DNA from: Brucella tritici
GTDB taxonomy: Bacteria > Pseudomonadota > Alphaproteobacteria > Rhizobiales > Rhizobiaceae
DNA: 50,510 nucleotides
Assembly (NCBI RefSeq): GCF_902825325.1
Contig: NZ_CADEAR010000017.1
Location: 1 to 50,510, forward strand
Direction of reading: 5' to 3'
Shown: positions 8,631 through 17,833 of the stretch, in pieces
How the letters are laid out: every line of letters starts with the position of its first letter
How positions within the stretch are numbered: position 1 is the first letter of the stretch
The notes under the pieces: generated by a model
What the model saw: only the letters and a program-made list of their open reading frames with translations
What the model was told of the DNA's origin: nothing
Database searches by the model: none
Program-made: the position numbers and the translations under genes

Positions 8631-9454
8631 CCGGCTCAAAGCTGAAACGCACAATCATTGCCTGGGCCGTTCTGTCGCCGCTTATCGTGCTGACACTGTT
8701 TCCCTTTGCGGTGATGTTTCTTACCGCCGTCAAACCGCCACAGGAAGTCCTCTCTCCAACGTGGTGGCCAAGTACCTTCCGCTGGCAGAATTTTTCGGAA
8801 ATGTGGGTCCAGACCAAATTCGGGCAGGCACTTCTGAACTCGCTTTACGTTTCGGTCATTGCTTCCGTCGGTGCCATCATCGTCTCCATTCCTGCTGCCT
8901 ATGCCATGTCGCGCTTCCGCTTTGCTGGCCACGATGCATTCCGGCAATTCCTGCTCGTTTCGCAGATGATCTCGCCCATCGTTCTGGTGCTCGGTCTTTT
9001 CCGGCTGCTCGCCGCCTATGGGCTGATCGAAAGTGTCTCCGCGGTCGGTGCGGTCTATATGGCTTTCAACATCGCCTTCACCGTGTGGATGCTGCAAAGC
9101 TATTTCGACACCATACCGCGTGATCTGGAAGAAGCCTCGTGGATGGAAGGCGCCGGGCGCGGCAAGACACTGATAAAAGTGTTCCTGCCGCTTTGCCTGC
9201 CTGCAATCGCCGTGACCGCCATCTTCACCTTCATCAATGCATGGAATGAATTCGTCGTCGCACTGACCATGCTGCGCAGGCAGGAGAGCTACACGCTGCC
9301 CATACAGGTTTTCTCGCTGGTGGCCGGACGCTACACCGTCGAATGGCATTATGTCATGGCGGCGACCTTCCTCGCCACGCTGCCGGTCGCCGTCCTTTTC
9401 ATCTGGCTTCAGCGTTATCTCATCAAGGGACTGGCGCTTGGGGCCGTCAAATAA
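8627..9454 (+). CDS. ABC importer permease, CUT1 MalG/UgpE type
   Basis: A 275-residue inner-membrane protein with six predicted helices and an EAA loop ([21 protein letters not shown], near 165-185) followed by [14 protein letters not shown]. It pairs with the preceding permease, with which it is translationally coupled through ATGA. The frame is open further upstream, but that extension reads antisense-like sequence within the previous gene, and ATG at 8627 gives the normal family N-terminus. The RidA gene starts 11 bases after its stop. Confidence 0.93.
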   Translation: MTGSKLKRTIIAWAVLSPLIVLTLFPFAVMFLTAVKPPQEVLSPTWWPSTFRWQNFSEMWVQTKFGQALLNSLYVSVIASVGAIIVSIPAAYAMSRFRFAGHDAFRQFLLVSQMISPIVLVLGLFRLLAAYGLIESVSAVGAVYMAFNIAFTVWMLQSYFDTIPRDLEEASWMEGAGRGKTLIKVFLPLCLPAIAVTAIFTFINAWNEFVVALTMLRRQESYTLPIQVFSLVAGRYTVEWHYVMAATFLATLPVAVLFIWLQRYLIKGLALGAVK

Positions 9455-9465
9455 CCGGAGAAATC

Positions 9466-9837
9466 ATGTCCAGAAAACAGGTCTTCGGCGCATCGCATGT
9501 GCCACTTTCCCCTGCCGTTCGCGCAGGCGACACAGTCTATATTTCGGGTCAGGTGCCAGTCGGACCAAACGGCCAGATCGTTGAGGGCGGCATTGAAGCG
9601 CAGACAAGACAGGCGCTCGAGAACGTCAAGGCCGCACTGGCACTTGCAGGCGCCACAATGGAAGACGTGGTCAAAACAACCATCTGGCTAGAAGACGCGC
9701 GGGATTTCGGGCGAATGAACGCCGTTTACGGCAGCTATTTTCCAAAAGAGCCGCCCGCGCGCACCACGGTCGAATCCCGCCTGATGATCGACATCAAGAT
9801 CGAAGTCGAAGCCATCGCCTACGCACCAAAAAAATAA
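9466..9837 (+). CDS. RidA-family (YjgF/UK114) enamine/imine deaminase
   Basis: A 123-residue protein of the RidA family, with the normal small size and ordering: LSPAVRAGDTVYISGQVP near 14-31, the QTRQALENVKAAL helix, and the C-terminal PPARTTVESRL segment carrying the arginine that binds the substrate carboxylate. RidA proteins form cytoplasmic trimers and hydrolyse reactive enamines such as 2-aminoacrylate, released by PLP-dependent dehydratases, to keto acids and ammonia. The divergent operon of this locus encodes a D-serine-dehydratase-like PLP enzyme, giving it a natural source of substrate. CCGGAG lies before the ATG. The open frame extends upstream into the permease gene, but that part is not RidA. 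Confidence 0.93.
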   Translation: MSRKQVFGASHVPLSPAVRAGDTVYISGQVPVGPNGQIVEGGIEAQTRQALENVKAALALAGATMEDVVKTTIWLEDARDFGRMNAVYGSYFPKEPPARTTVESRLMIDIKIEVEAIAYAPKK

Positions 9838-9867
9838 GCACGTCACCTCCCCGCACAGAGTATCTCC

Positions 9868-11337
9868 ATGCGCATTTTCACTGCATCGCTTGCGACAGAA
9901 ACCAATACGTTTTCACCGGTTCCAACCGACAGGGCCTCGTTCGAAATGGCCTTCTATGCTGCACCGGGCAAGCATCCGGAAACGCCGACGCTTTGCTCTT
10001 CACCTATAGTTGCATTGCGCAAACGCGCGGCGGCGGAAGGATTGATCGTCATCGAAGGCACCGCCACCTGGGCGGAACCCGGCGGGCTGTTGCAGCGGCA
10101 GGCTTTCGAGGAATTGCGCGATGAAATTCTCGATCAGCTCAAGGCGGCAATGCCCGTTGATGCAGTCGTTCTCGGCCTGCATGGCGCCATGGTCGCCCAA
10201 GGCTATGACGATTGCGAGGGTGATCTTCTGGGGCGCGTGCGCGCCATTGTCGGGCCGGATATTCTGGTTGCCAGCGAATTCGATCCGCATAGCCATCTGA
10301 CGCCGAAGCGTGTCGAAAACCTCAATATTTTTGCGTCGTTCCTGGAATTTCCTCACACGGATTTTTACGAACGCGGCGAGCATGTGGTTGACCTTGCACT
10401 TGATGCCCTGAAAGGTCGTATCAAGCCGGTCATTTCCACTTTCGACTGTCATATGATCAGTGTGTTTCCCACAAGCAAAGAGCCAATGCGCTCCTTCGTC
10501 GACTGCATCAAGGCAATGCACGGTAAGGATGGTATCCTGTCCATTTCCGTCATTCATGGCTTCATGGCTGCCGATGTGCCGGAAATGGGAACCCGTATCC
10601 TCGTCGTTACCGATAATGATCCGGCCAAGGGTGCAGCACTTGCTGAAAAACTCGGGCGTGAACTGATCGCCATGCGCGAGCAAACGCTGATGACCATGTT
10701 CGACACCGATCAGGGCATCGACCGGGCGCTGGCCGCCCATGCGGCCAATCCCGCAAAGCCTGCAGTGATCGCCGATGTGTGGGACAATCCCGGCGGCGGC
10801 GTTGCAGGAGATGGAACCTATGTTCTTCGCCGCCTGATCGAACGCGGTATCGACAATATCGGCATTGCCACGATCTGGGATCCCATCGCAGTGACCTTCT
10901 GTCATGCGGCGGGCGAAGGTGCTGTGATCGACCTGCGTTTCGGCGGCAAGTCCGGCCCGCTTGGCGGCGAGCCCATCGATGCGCGCGTGACAGTCGTGAA
11001 AACCCTTGCCGAAGGCTGGCAGAGTTTTGGCCCAAGCCGCGTGACGCTTGGAGCCTCGGCGGTGATACGAATTGAAGGCACCGAGATCGACATCATTCTC
11101 AACACCAACCGGACGCAGACATTCGAGCCGAATATCTTCTCGAATATCGGCATCGACCCGATGAAGAAGGAGATGTTGGTGGTCAAATCCACCAATCATT
11201 TTCATGCAGGCTTTGTGCCGATTGCTGCCGAGATCATCTATGTCGCAGCGCCCAGTTCCTATCCGAGCAATCCGCGCACGACCAATTACCGCAAGCTCAG
11301 CCGCGCCATCTGGCCTCGCGTCGAGAACCCATGGTGA
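9868..11337 (+). CDS. M81-family (MlrC / microcystinase C-like) metallopeptidase
   Basis: A 489-residue protein with the N-terminal M81 domain and C-terminal MlrC domain across its full length. The start RIFTASLATETNTFSP is the family hallmark. Candidate zinc ligands are D139 and H141 (FDPHSHL) and H163, with the same D-x-H then 22-residue spacing as in MlrC. Outside microcystin degraders these enzymes are common next to ABC importers and RidA in proteobacteria and are thought to cleave small amide or peptide-like compounds; the true substrate here is unknown. It is cytoplasmic (no signal peptide) and last in the plus operon, ending at a strong bidirectional terminator. Confidence 0.92.
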   Translation: MRIFTASLATETNTFSPVPTDRASFEMAFYAAPGKHPETPTLCSSPIVALRKRAAAEGLIVIEGTATWAEPGGLLQRQAFEELRDEILDQLKAAMPVDAVVLGLHGAMVAQGYDDCEGDLLGRVRAIVGPDILVASEFDPHSHLTPKRVENLNIFASFLEFPHTDFYERGEHVVDLALDALKGRIKPVISTFDCHMISVFPTSKEPMRSFVDCIKAMHGKDGILSISVIHGFMAADVPEMGTRILVVTDNDPAKGAALAEKLGRELIAMREQTLMTMFDTDQGIDRALAAHAANPAKPAVIADVWDNPGGGVAGDGTYVLRRLIERGIDNIGIATIWDPIAVTFCHAAGEGAVIDLRFGGKSGPLGGEPIDARVTVVKTLAEGWQSFGPSRVTLGASAVIRIEGTEIDIILNTNRTQTFEPNIFSNIGIDPMKKEMLVVKSTNHFHAGFVPIAAEIIYVAAPSSYPSNPRTTNYRKLSRAIWPRVENPW

Positions 11338-11345
11338 GTAAATGA

Positions 11346-11372
11346 AAAAGCGCGGGAACTTCCCGCGCTTTT
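11346..11372. terminator. Bidirectional intrinsic terminator
   Basis: AAAAGCGCGGGA at 11346-11357 pairs perfectly with TCCCGCGCTTTT at 11361-11372 around a 3-base loop. With A-runs on one side and T-runs on the other it works in both directions. It separates the convergent M81 gene (plus) and TRAP permease gene (minus). Confidence 0.85.
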
Positions 11373-11394
11373 CTCCTTGATCAACCTGCCAAGT

Positions 11395-12669
11395 CTAGTG
11401 CGCCAGATAGGTTGAAATAATCGGCACGTAAGTAACCAGCGCCAGAAGAATAAACAGCGCCATATACATGCTGAAAGCCTGACGGGTGAAATCTCCAACC
11501 CTTACCTTCGCAATATTGCAGACCATCAGCATGACCGTTCCGACAGGCGGTGTCAGCGTGCCAATCGACAGGTTGATAATCACGATGATGCCGAAATGCA
11601 CCGGATCAATGCCCAGAGCCTTTACCGTCGGCATCAGAAGCGGAACCAGAACGATCATCAGGGCCGTGCCTTCGATCAGCGCGCCAAGGATCAGCAGGAT
11701 CACGTTGACTGCCAGCAGGAACGCATAAGGATTGCTGGTAAAGGACGAGATCAGCTGCATCAGCGACTGACCTGCCTGTTCAAGCGAGAACACCCATGCA
11801 AGCGCCGACGATGCCATGATGACCAGCATGACAGACGCAGTCGATTTTGCTGTTTCGATCAGCGAATCCACCACATGCGAGACGCGCATTTCGCGATAGA
11901 TCACGAAACCAATGATCAGAACCAGCGTGACAGCAACTGCACCCGCTTCCGTCGGCGTGAAGATGTTCATACGGATGCCGCCGATGATCGCGAACAGCAG
12001 CAGGACCGCTGGCCATGCCGAAGCGAGCGTCGAAATAACTTCGGCTCCGCTCATCCGCTTTTCACGGCTTGGCTTGTAGCCGCGCTTTACCGATGTGACA
12101 TAAGCTGCGATCATCAGGATAATGGCGCCGAGAATACCCGGAATGACACCGGCCATGAACATCTTGCCGATGGAAACATCCGCAATCAGACCGTAGATGA
12201 TGAGCGCGATACCCGGAGGAATGATCGGCGTAATCAGCGAGCCTGCAGCCGTCACCGCGCAGGAAAACGCCTTGTCATAGCCACGCTTGACCATTTCCGG
12301 CACCATCATGCGGGTGAGCATGGCGCTGTCAGCCAAGTTGGAAGCGCTGACGCCGCCCATCAGGGTCGAAACCATGATGTTGGTGAGCGCCATGCCGCCA
12401 CGCATACGACCGACCAGAATTTCCGCAACCTTGATGAGACGTTCTGCAATACCGGTATGCGACATCACCGTGCCAAGCATGATGAAGAACGGAATGGCAA
12501 GCAGCGACGTATTCTGTGCCGGGCTGATGAAACGCTGCACGGCAATCGCTATCGGCATCTGGTTGAAAAACGTAAAATAGGTGAAGACCGCGATCAGAAT
12601 GGCCACATAAAGGCGCATATTGAGCGCGATCAGCGCTAACATGATGAGAACGATGGTGGTCAGGTTCAT
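11395..12669 (-). CDS. dctM: TRAP transporter large permease (DctM family)
   Basis: A 424-residue integral membrane protein with about 12 hydrophobic segments and typical DctM motifs: FFIMLGTVMSHTGIAERL near 60-80, GGVSASNLADSAMLTRMMVPEM near 105-130, and TPPVGTVMLMVCNIAKV near 370-390. It is the ion-coupled channel of a TRAP transporter, which uses a sodium or proton gradient rather than ATP to import organic acids. Its ATG overlaps the stop of the small permease gene (ATGA). It is the last gene of the minus operon with altronate dehydratase, so an aldonate or hexuronate is the likely cargo. Confidence 0.95.
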   Translation of the reverse strand: MNLTTIVLIMLALIALNMRLYVAILIAVFTYFTFFNQMPIAIAVQRFISPAQNTSLLAIPFFIMLGTVMSHTGIAERLIKVAEILVGRMRGGMALTNIMVSTLMGGVSASNLADSAMLTRMMVPEMVKRGYDKAFSCAVTAAGSLITPIIPPGIALIIYGLIADVSIGKMFMAGVIPGILGAIILMIAAYVTSVKRGYKPSREKRMSGAEVISTLASAWPAVLLLFAIIGGIRMNIFTPTEAGAVAVTLVLIIGFVIYREMRVSHVVDSLIETAKSTASVMLVIMASSALAWVFSLEQAGQSLMQLISSFTSNPYAFLLAVNVILLILGALIEGTALMIVLVPLLMPTVKALGIDPVHFGIIVIINLSIGTLTPPVGTVMLMVCNIAKVRVGDFTRQAFSMYMALFILLALVTYVPIISTYLAH

Positions 12670-13136
12670 GCCTTGCCTCCCGCAAAAGCGGCACGCAAGG
12701 ATTTGAATGCGCCTGCAAACATATAAAGAGCGATAATGACGAAGCCGACGGGCACGGCGATATCGATCCAGTAATAGGAGACCCGCAACACGTCAGTCAC
12801 TTTGAACTGAGCGGCAACCGAAAGCTTGTAACCGGCATAGGATACGTAAAGCAGGAACAGTCCCGACAGGATGGCGACGATGGCGTTGACGACATCGCGC
12901 ACCTTTTCCGAAAACATATCCACGAGCATCGGAATGGCAAGATGCTGGTTGCTGCGTTCCGCAGCGACACTGCCGAGCATCACGATCCAGATCATCAACA
13001 GACCGGCCATTTCCTCGGTCCATTGCAATGGCTGATGCATCCAATAGCGCATGACGACGGCGATGTTGAACATCGCAAGCAGGATGAACAGTGGCACTGC
13101 AGCCAGCCATTCGATCAGTTTTTCAAACAGTTTCAT
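12666..13136 (-). CDS. dctQ: TRAP transporter small permease (DctQ family)
   Basis: A 156-residue membrane protein with four hydrophobic helices and the DctQ motif RYWMHQPLQWTEEMAGLLMIWIVMLGS near residues 28-55. It forms the membrane part of a TRAP importer with DctM, to which it is coupled by a 4-base overlap. I chose the ATG at 13136 because GGA lies ten bases upstream. An ATG five codons earlier (13151) is in frame and equally compatible with the family but has no clear ribosome binding site. It follows the DctP gene by about 70 bases. Confidence 0.92.
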   Translation of the reverse strand: MKLFEKLIEWLAAVPLFILLAMFNIAVVMRYWMHQPLQWTEEMAGLLMIWIVMLGSVAAERSNQHLAIPMLVDMFSEKVRDVVNAIVAILSGLFLLYVSYAGYKLSVAAQFKVTDVLRVSYYWIDIAVPVGFVIIALYMFAGAFKSLRAAFAGGKA

Positions 13137-13206
13137 CGGATTGAATTCCATGAGCGAACCATGCCGCAGCAACGCCGCGACATGGTGATATCCGAATAAG
13201 GATGGA

Positions 13207-14181
13207 TCAGTTCAGTTCGGCTTTGATCTTGTCGTAAAGACCAGGCGACCATTCCGGGAACTGGGTGTAGACCTTTTCAGCGAGCGCCTTGAAAGGAGCG
13301 CGGTCGACTTCGATGATCTCGACACCGGCTTCCTTCATTTTCTCGATCATTTCATTGTCTTTTTCGATCGTCAGCTTCTGGCTGTAGAGGCCCGCATCAT
13401 AGGCAGACTCATGGATCATCTTGAGCTGATCTTCCGGCAGCGTGGAGAAGAAGGCTTCGCCGCCGACGATGAGCGCCACGTTGGTCAGATAGCCAACCTT
13501 GCTCAGATATTTGGCTTCTTCCTGGAACTTCTGGCCGTAAAGAACCGAAATCGGGTTCTCAACGCCATCGATCACGCCCTGCGCCAATGCCGGGAAGGTT
13601 TCGCCCAGCGGCATCGGGGTTGGGGTCGCGCCCATGGCCTCGAAGGTCTTGATCTGCATGACATTGTTCGGCACGCGGATCTTCATTCCCTTCAGGTCTT
13701 CAGGTGTACGGATCGGCTTCTTGGAAATGATCTGACGAATGCCGTAGAGATAGTTCGGCATTACGATGTGAATGCCCTTCTTCTTCAGCTCTTCGCTTTT
13801 TTCCTTGAACCAGGGGCCGTCATAAACCTTGAACAGCTGCGCCGGATCATCGGTCAGGAACGGACCATAAAGCACGCCGAGGTCCGGATCATATTCAGCC
13901 AGAAAGCCAACGTCGGAAATGGTCACGACGTTAAGGCCCATCATGGCCTGCTCGGTCACGTCCTTCTTCGAGCCAAGCTGCGAGCTTGGGTAGAGTTCGA
14001 GCGTGATTTCACCGTTGCTGCGCTTGGCAAGATCATCTTTCCAGTAATGCATTACTTCATCGAAAGGCTCGCCGGGGTTGTTTTCATAGGCAACCTTGAT
14101 CGACACATTGGCAGCATATGCAGCCATGCTTCCTGCCAGCAACATGCTGGCGGCGATCATGCCGGTAACGAGTTTCTTCAT
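13207..14181 (-). CDS. dctP: TRAP transporter substrate-binding protein (DctP family)
   Basis: This 324-residue periplasmic protein has a signal peptide (core 5-20, cleavage near AYA at 21-23) followed by the DctP fold. IRVPNNVMQIKTFEAMGATPTPMPLGE (near 155-180) contains the conserved arginine that grips the ligand carboxylate, and QGVIDGVENP follows. It captures a sugar acid and passes it to DctQM. The ATG at 14181 has a near-perfect GGGAGGA six bases upstream; the open frame continues 37 codons further but is not family-like. It lies between the zinc dehydrogenase and permease genes, so ligand and enzyme substrate are probably linked. Confidence 0.94.
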   Translation of the reverse strand: MKKLVTGMIAASMLLAGSMAAYAANVSIKVAYENNPGEPFDEVMHYWKDDLAKRSNGEITLELYPSSQLGSKKDVTEQAMMGLNVVTISDVGFLAEYDPDLGVLYGPFLTDDPAQLFKVYDGPWFKEKSEELKKKGIHIVMPNYLYGIRQIISKKPIRTPEDLKGMKIRVPNNVMQIKTFEAMGATPTPMPLGETFPALAQGVIDGVENPISVLYGQKFQEEAKYLSKVGYLTNVALIVGGEAFFSTLPEDQLKMIHESAYDAGLYSQKLTIEKDNEMIEKMKEAGVEIIEVDRAPFKALAEKVYTQFPEWSPGLYDKIKAELN

Positions 14182-14284
14182 CTTTGTCCTCCCGTATGGG
14201 GTCATTAAACAATTGGCCTTGAGGCCGGTTTCCTCCACTAGCGTCCGATGCCATCCTTCCTGGCACCGAACATTTGCTTCGATT

Positions 14285-15301
14285 TCAGTCATGCTCGATG
14301 ATGATCTTCAAAACGTTGCGATCGCCGTCCCAATAGGGAAGCGCCGCTTCAGCTTCATCGAACGGAAATACCTTCGAGATCAGCTTGTCGGCATCCGCGC
14401 CAAGCTTTTCCAGATGCGCGATAACGGCTTCGAAATCCGCGAGTGTCGCATTGCGCGATCCCATGATGTCGAGTTCCTTCAGGTTGAAGAACTGCGTCTG
14501 ATAGGTGACGGGGGCCTTGGAATAGCCGACATAAACCACCCGGCCCGCAAAGCCTGCCACATCGACAGCCTGCGTGAAGGTGATCGGCAGACCGACCGCT
14601 TCAAAAGCAACGTCCACACCGTCGTCATTGGTCAGTTCCTGAACCCTCGCGACGACATCCTCACCGCCCGGCAGAGCGTGCGTTGCTCCGAATTGCAGCG
14701 CCAGTTCGCGCTTTTCAGCGCTTGGGTCAATGGCGATAACCTTCGCACCGCGCGCAAGCGCGCCGATGAGAACGCCCATGCCAATCATGCCGCAACCGAG
14801 AACAGCAACCGTATCGCCTGCCTGAACGCGTCCGCGCTCGACAGCGTGGAAGCCAACCGAAAGCGGCTCGACCAGCGCCAGATGACGAGGTGCCAGCGTA
14901 TCGTTCAGGATCAGCTTTTCGGCAGGCAGCACTATCTGGTCAGCCAGGCCGCCATTCTGCTGAACGCCAAGCGTTTTGTTATAACGGCACGCATTAAGCC
15001 GACCTTTGCGACAGGACGAACACTCGCCGCAATTCGTATAGGGCAGCACGATAACCCGCTTGCCCTTGGCGTAGGCGGCATCGACGCCCTCGCCTGCTTC
15101 GATAATCTCACCGCCGATTTCGTGCCCCGGAATACGCGGTAGCTGGACCAGTGGATTAAGCCCCTTGAAGGTGTTCAGATCGCTGCCGCACAGACCCACA
15201 TGCCGAACCCGCACACGGACTTGACCGGCCAGCAATGGCGTTTCGTCGATTTCTGCAAAACGTGTGACGTTTTCGCTCTCGATACGCAGAGCTTTGACCA
15301 T
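14285..15301 (-). CDS. Zinc-dependent medium-chain alcohol dehydrogenase (polyol / L-galactonate dehydrogenase type)
   Basis: A 338-residue MDR-superfamily dehydrogenase. Catalytic zinc ligands C38 and H60-E61 (GHE motif) and the four structural-zinc cysteines C91, C94, C97 and C105 are intact, and a Rossmann motif (VAVLGCGMIGMG) follows near 170. The family oxidises secondary alcohols of polyols or aldonates with NAD(P). Between altronate dehydratase and a TRAP importer, and near a tagaturonate reductase, a good guess is an L-galactonate 5-dehydrogenase (LgoD-like) making tagaturonate; L-idonate- or sorbitol-type activity is the alternative. I chose ATG at 15301 because AGGA lies eight bases upstream; an ATG eight codons earlier has none. 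Confidence 0.88.
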   Translation of the reverse strand: MVKALRIESENVTRFAEIDETPLLAGQVRVRVRHVGLCGSDLNTFKGLNPLVQLPRIPGHEIGGEIIEAGEGVDAAYAKGKRVIVLPYTNCGECSSCRKGRLNACRYNKTLGVQQNGGLADQIVLPAEKLILNDTLAPRHLALVEPLSVGFHAVERGRVQAGDTVAVLGCGMIGMGVLIGALARGAKVIAIDPSAEKRELALQFGATHALPGGEDVVARVQELTNDDGVDVAFEAVGLPITFTQAVDVAGFAGRVVYVGYSKAPVTYQTQFFNLKELDIMGSRNATLADFEAVIAHLEKLGADADKLISKVFPFDEAEAALPYWDGDRNVLKIIIEHD

Positions 15302-15338
15302 CGAATTATTCCTGTCAGTCGTCATTAGAGAAAGGGGA

Positions 15339-16883
15339 TCAGGTTACGGCGCCGACCTGCCAAGGCACGAATTCGTTGTCGCCATAGTCGTAGACTTCGC
15401 TCAACGTCTTCTCGCCGGATGCGACCGCGATGATATGTTCGAAAATGCGGGTGCCGGACTGCTCAATGGTCTCATCGCCAGTGACGATACCACCACAATT
15501 GATGTCCATGTCTTCCTTCATGTGCTCGTACATTTCGGAATTCGTGGCGATCTTGATGCAAGGCGAAGGCTTGAAGCCGGAAACCGAGCCGCGTCCGGTC
15601 GTGAAACAAATCACGTTGCAGCCGCCAGCCACCTGTCCGGTTACTGCGACGGGATCGTAACCCGGCGTGTCCATGAACACGAATCCGGGTTCAGTCACAG
15701 TTTCAGCGAATTCATAGACGGCCTTGAGCGGCATAGAGCCACCCTTGGCAACGGCGCCGAGCGACTTTTCCAGAATGGTGGTTAGCCCGCCGAGCTTGTT
15801 ACCATGCGATGGATTGTTGTTCAGCTCGTCGCCATTACGCGCCGTGTAATCACGCCACCAGTCGATGCGCTGCAACAGCTTTTCGGCGACCGCAGGCGTT
15901 ACTGCACGACGGGTCAAAAGATGCTCAGCGCCGTAGATTTCCGGTGTTTCCGACAGAACGGTCGTACCGCCATTGCGTACGATAAGGTCTGAGGCATAGC
16001 CGAGCGCCGGATTGGCCGAAATGCCGGAATAGCCATCCGACCCGCCGCATTCCAGCGCCACTTTCAACTTCGACAGAGGCTGTTTAGTGCGTACCGCCGA
16101 ATTGACCAGCGGCAGCATTTCCTTGATCTCGGCAATCGCATGATCGATGGTTTTGCGCGTGCCGCCATGCTGCTGGATCGTCATGGTGCGCAGGCGTGAG
16201 CCTTCCTCCATGCGATAATGTTCGAGGATCGGCGCAATCTGGTTGGTTTCGCAGCCAAGCCCGATCAGCAATATGCCGCCGAAATTCGGATGCTTGGCAT
16301 AGCCCTGAATAGTGCGTGTCAAAAGACGATAGCCTTCCGACTTGGTATTGAGCGCGCAACCGCTGCCATGCGTCAGCGCCACGACACCATCGACATTGTC
16401 GAAACCGTCGAGACCGCCCATGCGGTTGAAATAATCCGCGATGTAACGCGACACCGTAGCCGAGCAATTGACCGACGAAATCACGCCGATGAAATTGCGC
16501 GTGCCGACACCGCCAGCACCCCGGTCATAGCCCATGAAATGACGACGCTCCGCCTCGGGCAGCATACCGTGTTCATCGATATCGATGGAGAACTGATGCT
16601 CGTGTTCGGAGGGCAGCATGGCGAGGTTCTGCAAATGCACATGCTCGCCCCGAGCAATATCCTTCGTCGCAACGCCGATCACCTGACCGTATTTCAGGAC
16701 TTCCTTGCCTTCCGGAATATCGCGAATAGCAACCTTGTGCCCGCGTCCGATCAGCTCGCTGGCATTGATCCCGTTAAGGCCGATCGGATCACCGGCGCGA
16801 ACCGAAATGCGCGCAACCGCAACATCATCCGACGGATGCAGCAGAATAACCGGCGCAACGGCTGTATCAACGGATTCATTCAT
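15339..16883 (-). CDS. uxaA: UxaA-family altronate dehydratase
   Basis: A 514-residue enzyme with an N-terminal SAF domain (about 10-90) fused to the large C-terminal UxaA/GarD domain, the usual length. Motifs include HGSGCALNTKSEGYRLLTR near 175, LLIGLGCETNQI near 205 and ECGGSDGYSGISANPALG near 280. It dehydrates D-altronate to 2-keto-3-deoxy-D-gluconate, using iron or manganese. The sister enzyme galactarate dehydratase (GarD) has the same architecture, but the tagaturonate reductase gene nearby, which makes altronate, favours altronate. It lies 34 bases after the GntR regulator gene and upstream of the zinc dehydrogenase and TRAP genes in one minus operon. Confidence 0.88.
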   Translation of the reverse strand: MNESVDTAVAPVILLHPSDDVAVARISVRAGDPIGLNGINASELIGRGHKVAIRDIPEGKEVLKYGQVIGVATKDIARGEHVHLQNLAMLPSEHEHQFSIDIDEHGMLPEAERRHFMGYDRGAGGVGTRNFIGVISSVNCSATVSRYIADYFNRMGGLDGFDNVDGVVALTHGSGCALNTKSEGYRLLTRTIQGYAKHPNFGGILLIGLGCETNQIAPILEHYRMEEGSRLRTMTIQQHGGTRKTIDHAIAEIKEMLPLVNSAVRTKQPLSKLKVALECGGSDGYSGISANPALGYASDLIVRNGGTTVLSETPEIYGAEHLLTRRAVTPAVAEKLLQRIDWWRDYTARNGDELNNNPSHGNKLGGLTTILEKSLGAVAKGGSMPLKAVYEFAETVTEPGFVFMDTPGYDPVAVTGQVAGGCNVICFTTGRGSVSGFKPSPCIKIATNSEMYEHMKEDMDINCGGIVTGDETIEQSGTRIFEHIIAVASGEKTLSEVYDYGDNEFVPWQVGAVT

Positions 16884-16917
16884 GTGTCTGACCTCACTCC
16901 CAAATCGTCCCGGCTAA

Positions 16918-17625
16918 TCACTCGCTGGGTTCGTTATCCATCCAACGCTGCTTGGATCGATCCAGATGCGTTCGCATGGCTGCCTGCGCCTGAAGCGGAT
17001 CCCTCGCTTCCAGCGCCGCATAAATGGCTTCGTGCTCGGCCAGAGCCAGAGCCCATGTATCGTTATCCTCGAAGCGCGTCCTGATATGCGACGTCAGCGG
17101 ACTATGCCGCTCGTCAAAAAGGTCGCGCACGATGCGCACCAGCACGGAATTTCCCGATTGCTCGGCAATGAGCAGATGAAACTGCCTGTCGAGCTCAATG
17201 GCCTTGCGCCCGGCATCGACATTGATCTTCATTGCATCAATCGTTGCGCGCAGTTCAGCCAGCGTTTCAGGCGTCATGCGCGCACAGGCCGTGACGACCA
17301 CGCTGCCTTCGACCATTTCGCGCGCCTGCATGATTTCAAGTGGGCTCTCGCCAATGGAAGCGCCATGGGACAGCGAGCGCTTTTCTGACTCTGCCGTGAC
17401 GTAGATGCCGGAACCCATGCGGATTTCGACATTACCGGCGATTTCGAGCGCAATCAGCGCCTCGCGTAGCGAAGGCCGCGACACGCCAAGTTGCTGCGCC
17501 AGCTCGCGTTCAGCCGGCAGCCTGCTACCGGCAGGAAACTGGCCTTCCTGGATAAGGCTTCTCACCCGGTCTGCAATCTGCTGATAAAGCCTGCGGGGTT
17601 CCGCGGTTGCCGTAAAGTCGCTCAT
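16918..17625 (-). CDS. GntR-family (FadR subfamily, FCD domain) transcriptional regulator
   Basis: A 235-residue regulator with an N-terminal winged helix (about 10-80; LPAERELAQQLGVSRPSLREALIALE is the GntR signature) and a C-terminal all-helical FCD ligand-binding domain. UxuR/ExuR-type members of this subfamily repress hexuronate and aldonate genes until the ligand binds. As first gene of the minus operon it is probably autoregulated, and it faces the tagaturonate reductase gene. The ATG at 17625 has GGGAG five bases upstream; the frame extends 34 codons further upstream without family similarity. A candidate operator lies at 17774-17784. Confidence 0.9.
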   Translation of the reverse strand: MSDFTATAEPRRLYQQIADRVRSLIQEGQFPAGSRLPAERELAQQLGVSRPSLREALIALEIAGNVEIRMGSGIYVTAESEKRSLSHGASIGESPLEIMQAREMVEGSVVVTACARMTPETLAELRATIDAMKINVDAGRKAIELDRQFHLLIAEQSGNSVLVRIVRDLFDERHSPLTSHIRTRFEDNDTWALALAEHEAIYAALEARDPLQAQAAMRTHLDRSKQRWMDNEPSE

Positions 17626-17773
17626 TGTGCTCCCAAATTCGCCTCTCCTCGAATTGGCCTTACCATATTTCCAACCGGAAAGAAGCGCAATATGCTTAAA
17701 AGCCCGAAGAATTGCGGCAAAATGCACATTTCCACATCTGAAACCGAACCAGTCTCTCGATAAAGATTCCTAC

Positions 17774-17784
17774 TGGCTTGACCA
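17774..17784. promoter_or_regulatory. Candidate GntR/FadR-type operator
   Basis: TGGCTTGACCA matches the FadR-subfamily pattern TGGTnnnACCA with one mismatch. It lies in the 208-base divergent region between the GntR gene and the tagaturonate reductase gene, where a repressor could control both. One degenerate 11-base match is weak evidence alone. Confidence 0.35.
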
Positions 17785-17833
17785 ATTTACCGTGCATCGC
17801 TTAGTTAAAACCAACGATTTATGGGAGAAGGTC

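Noticed and set aside
10000..11205. 401-codon minus-strand frame over the M81 gene
   Set aside because: Antisense to a full-length MlrC-type protein in a consistent plus operon; no domain features.
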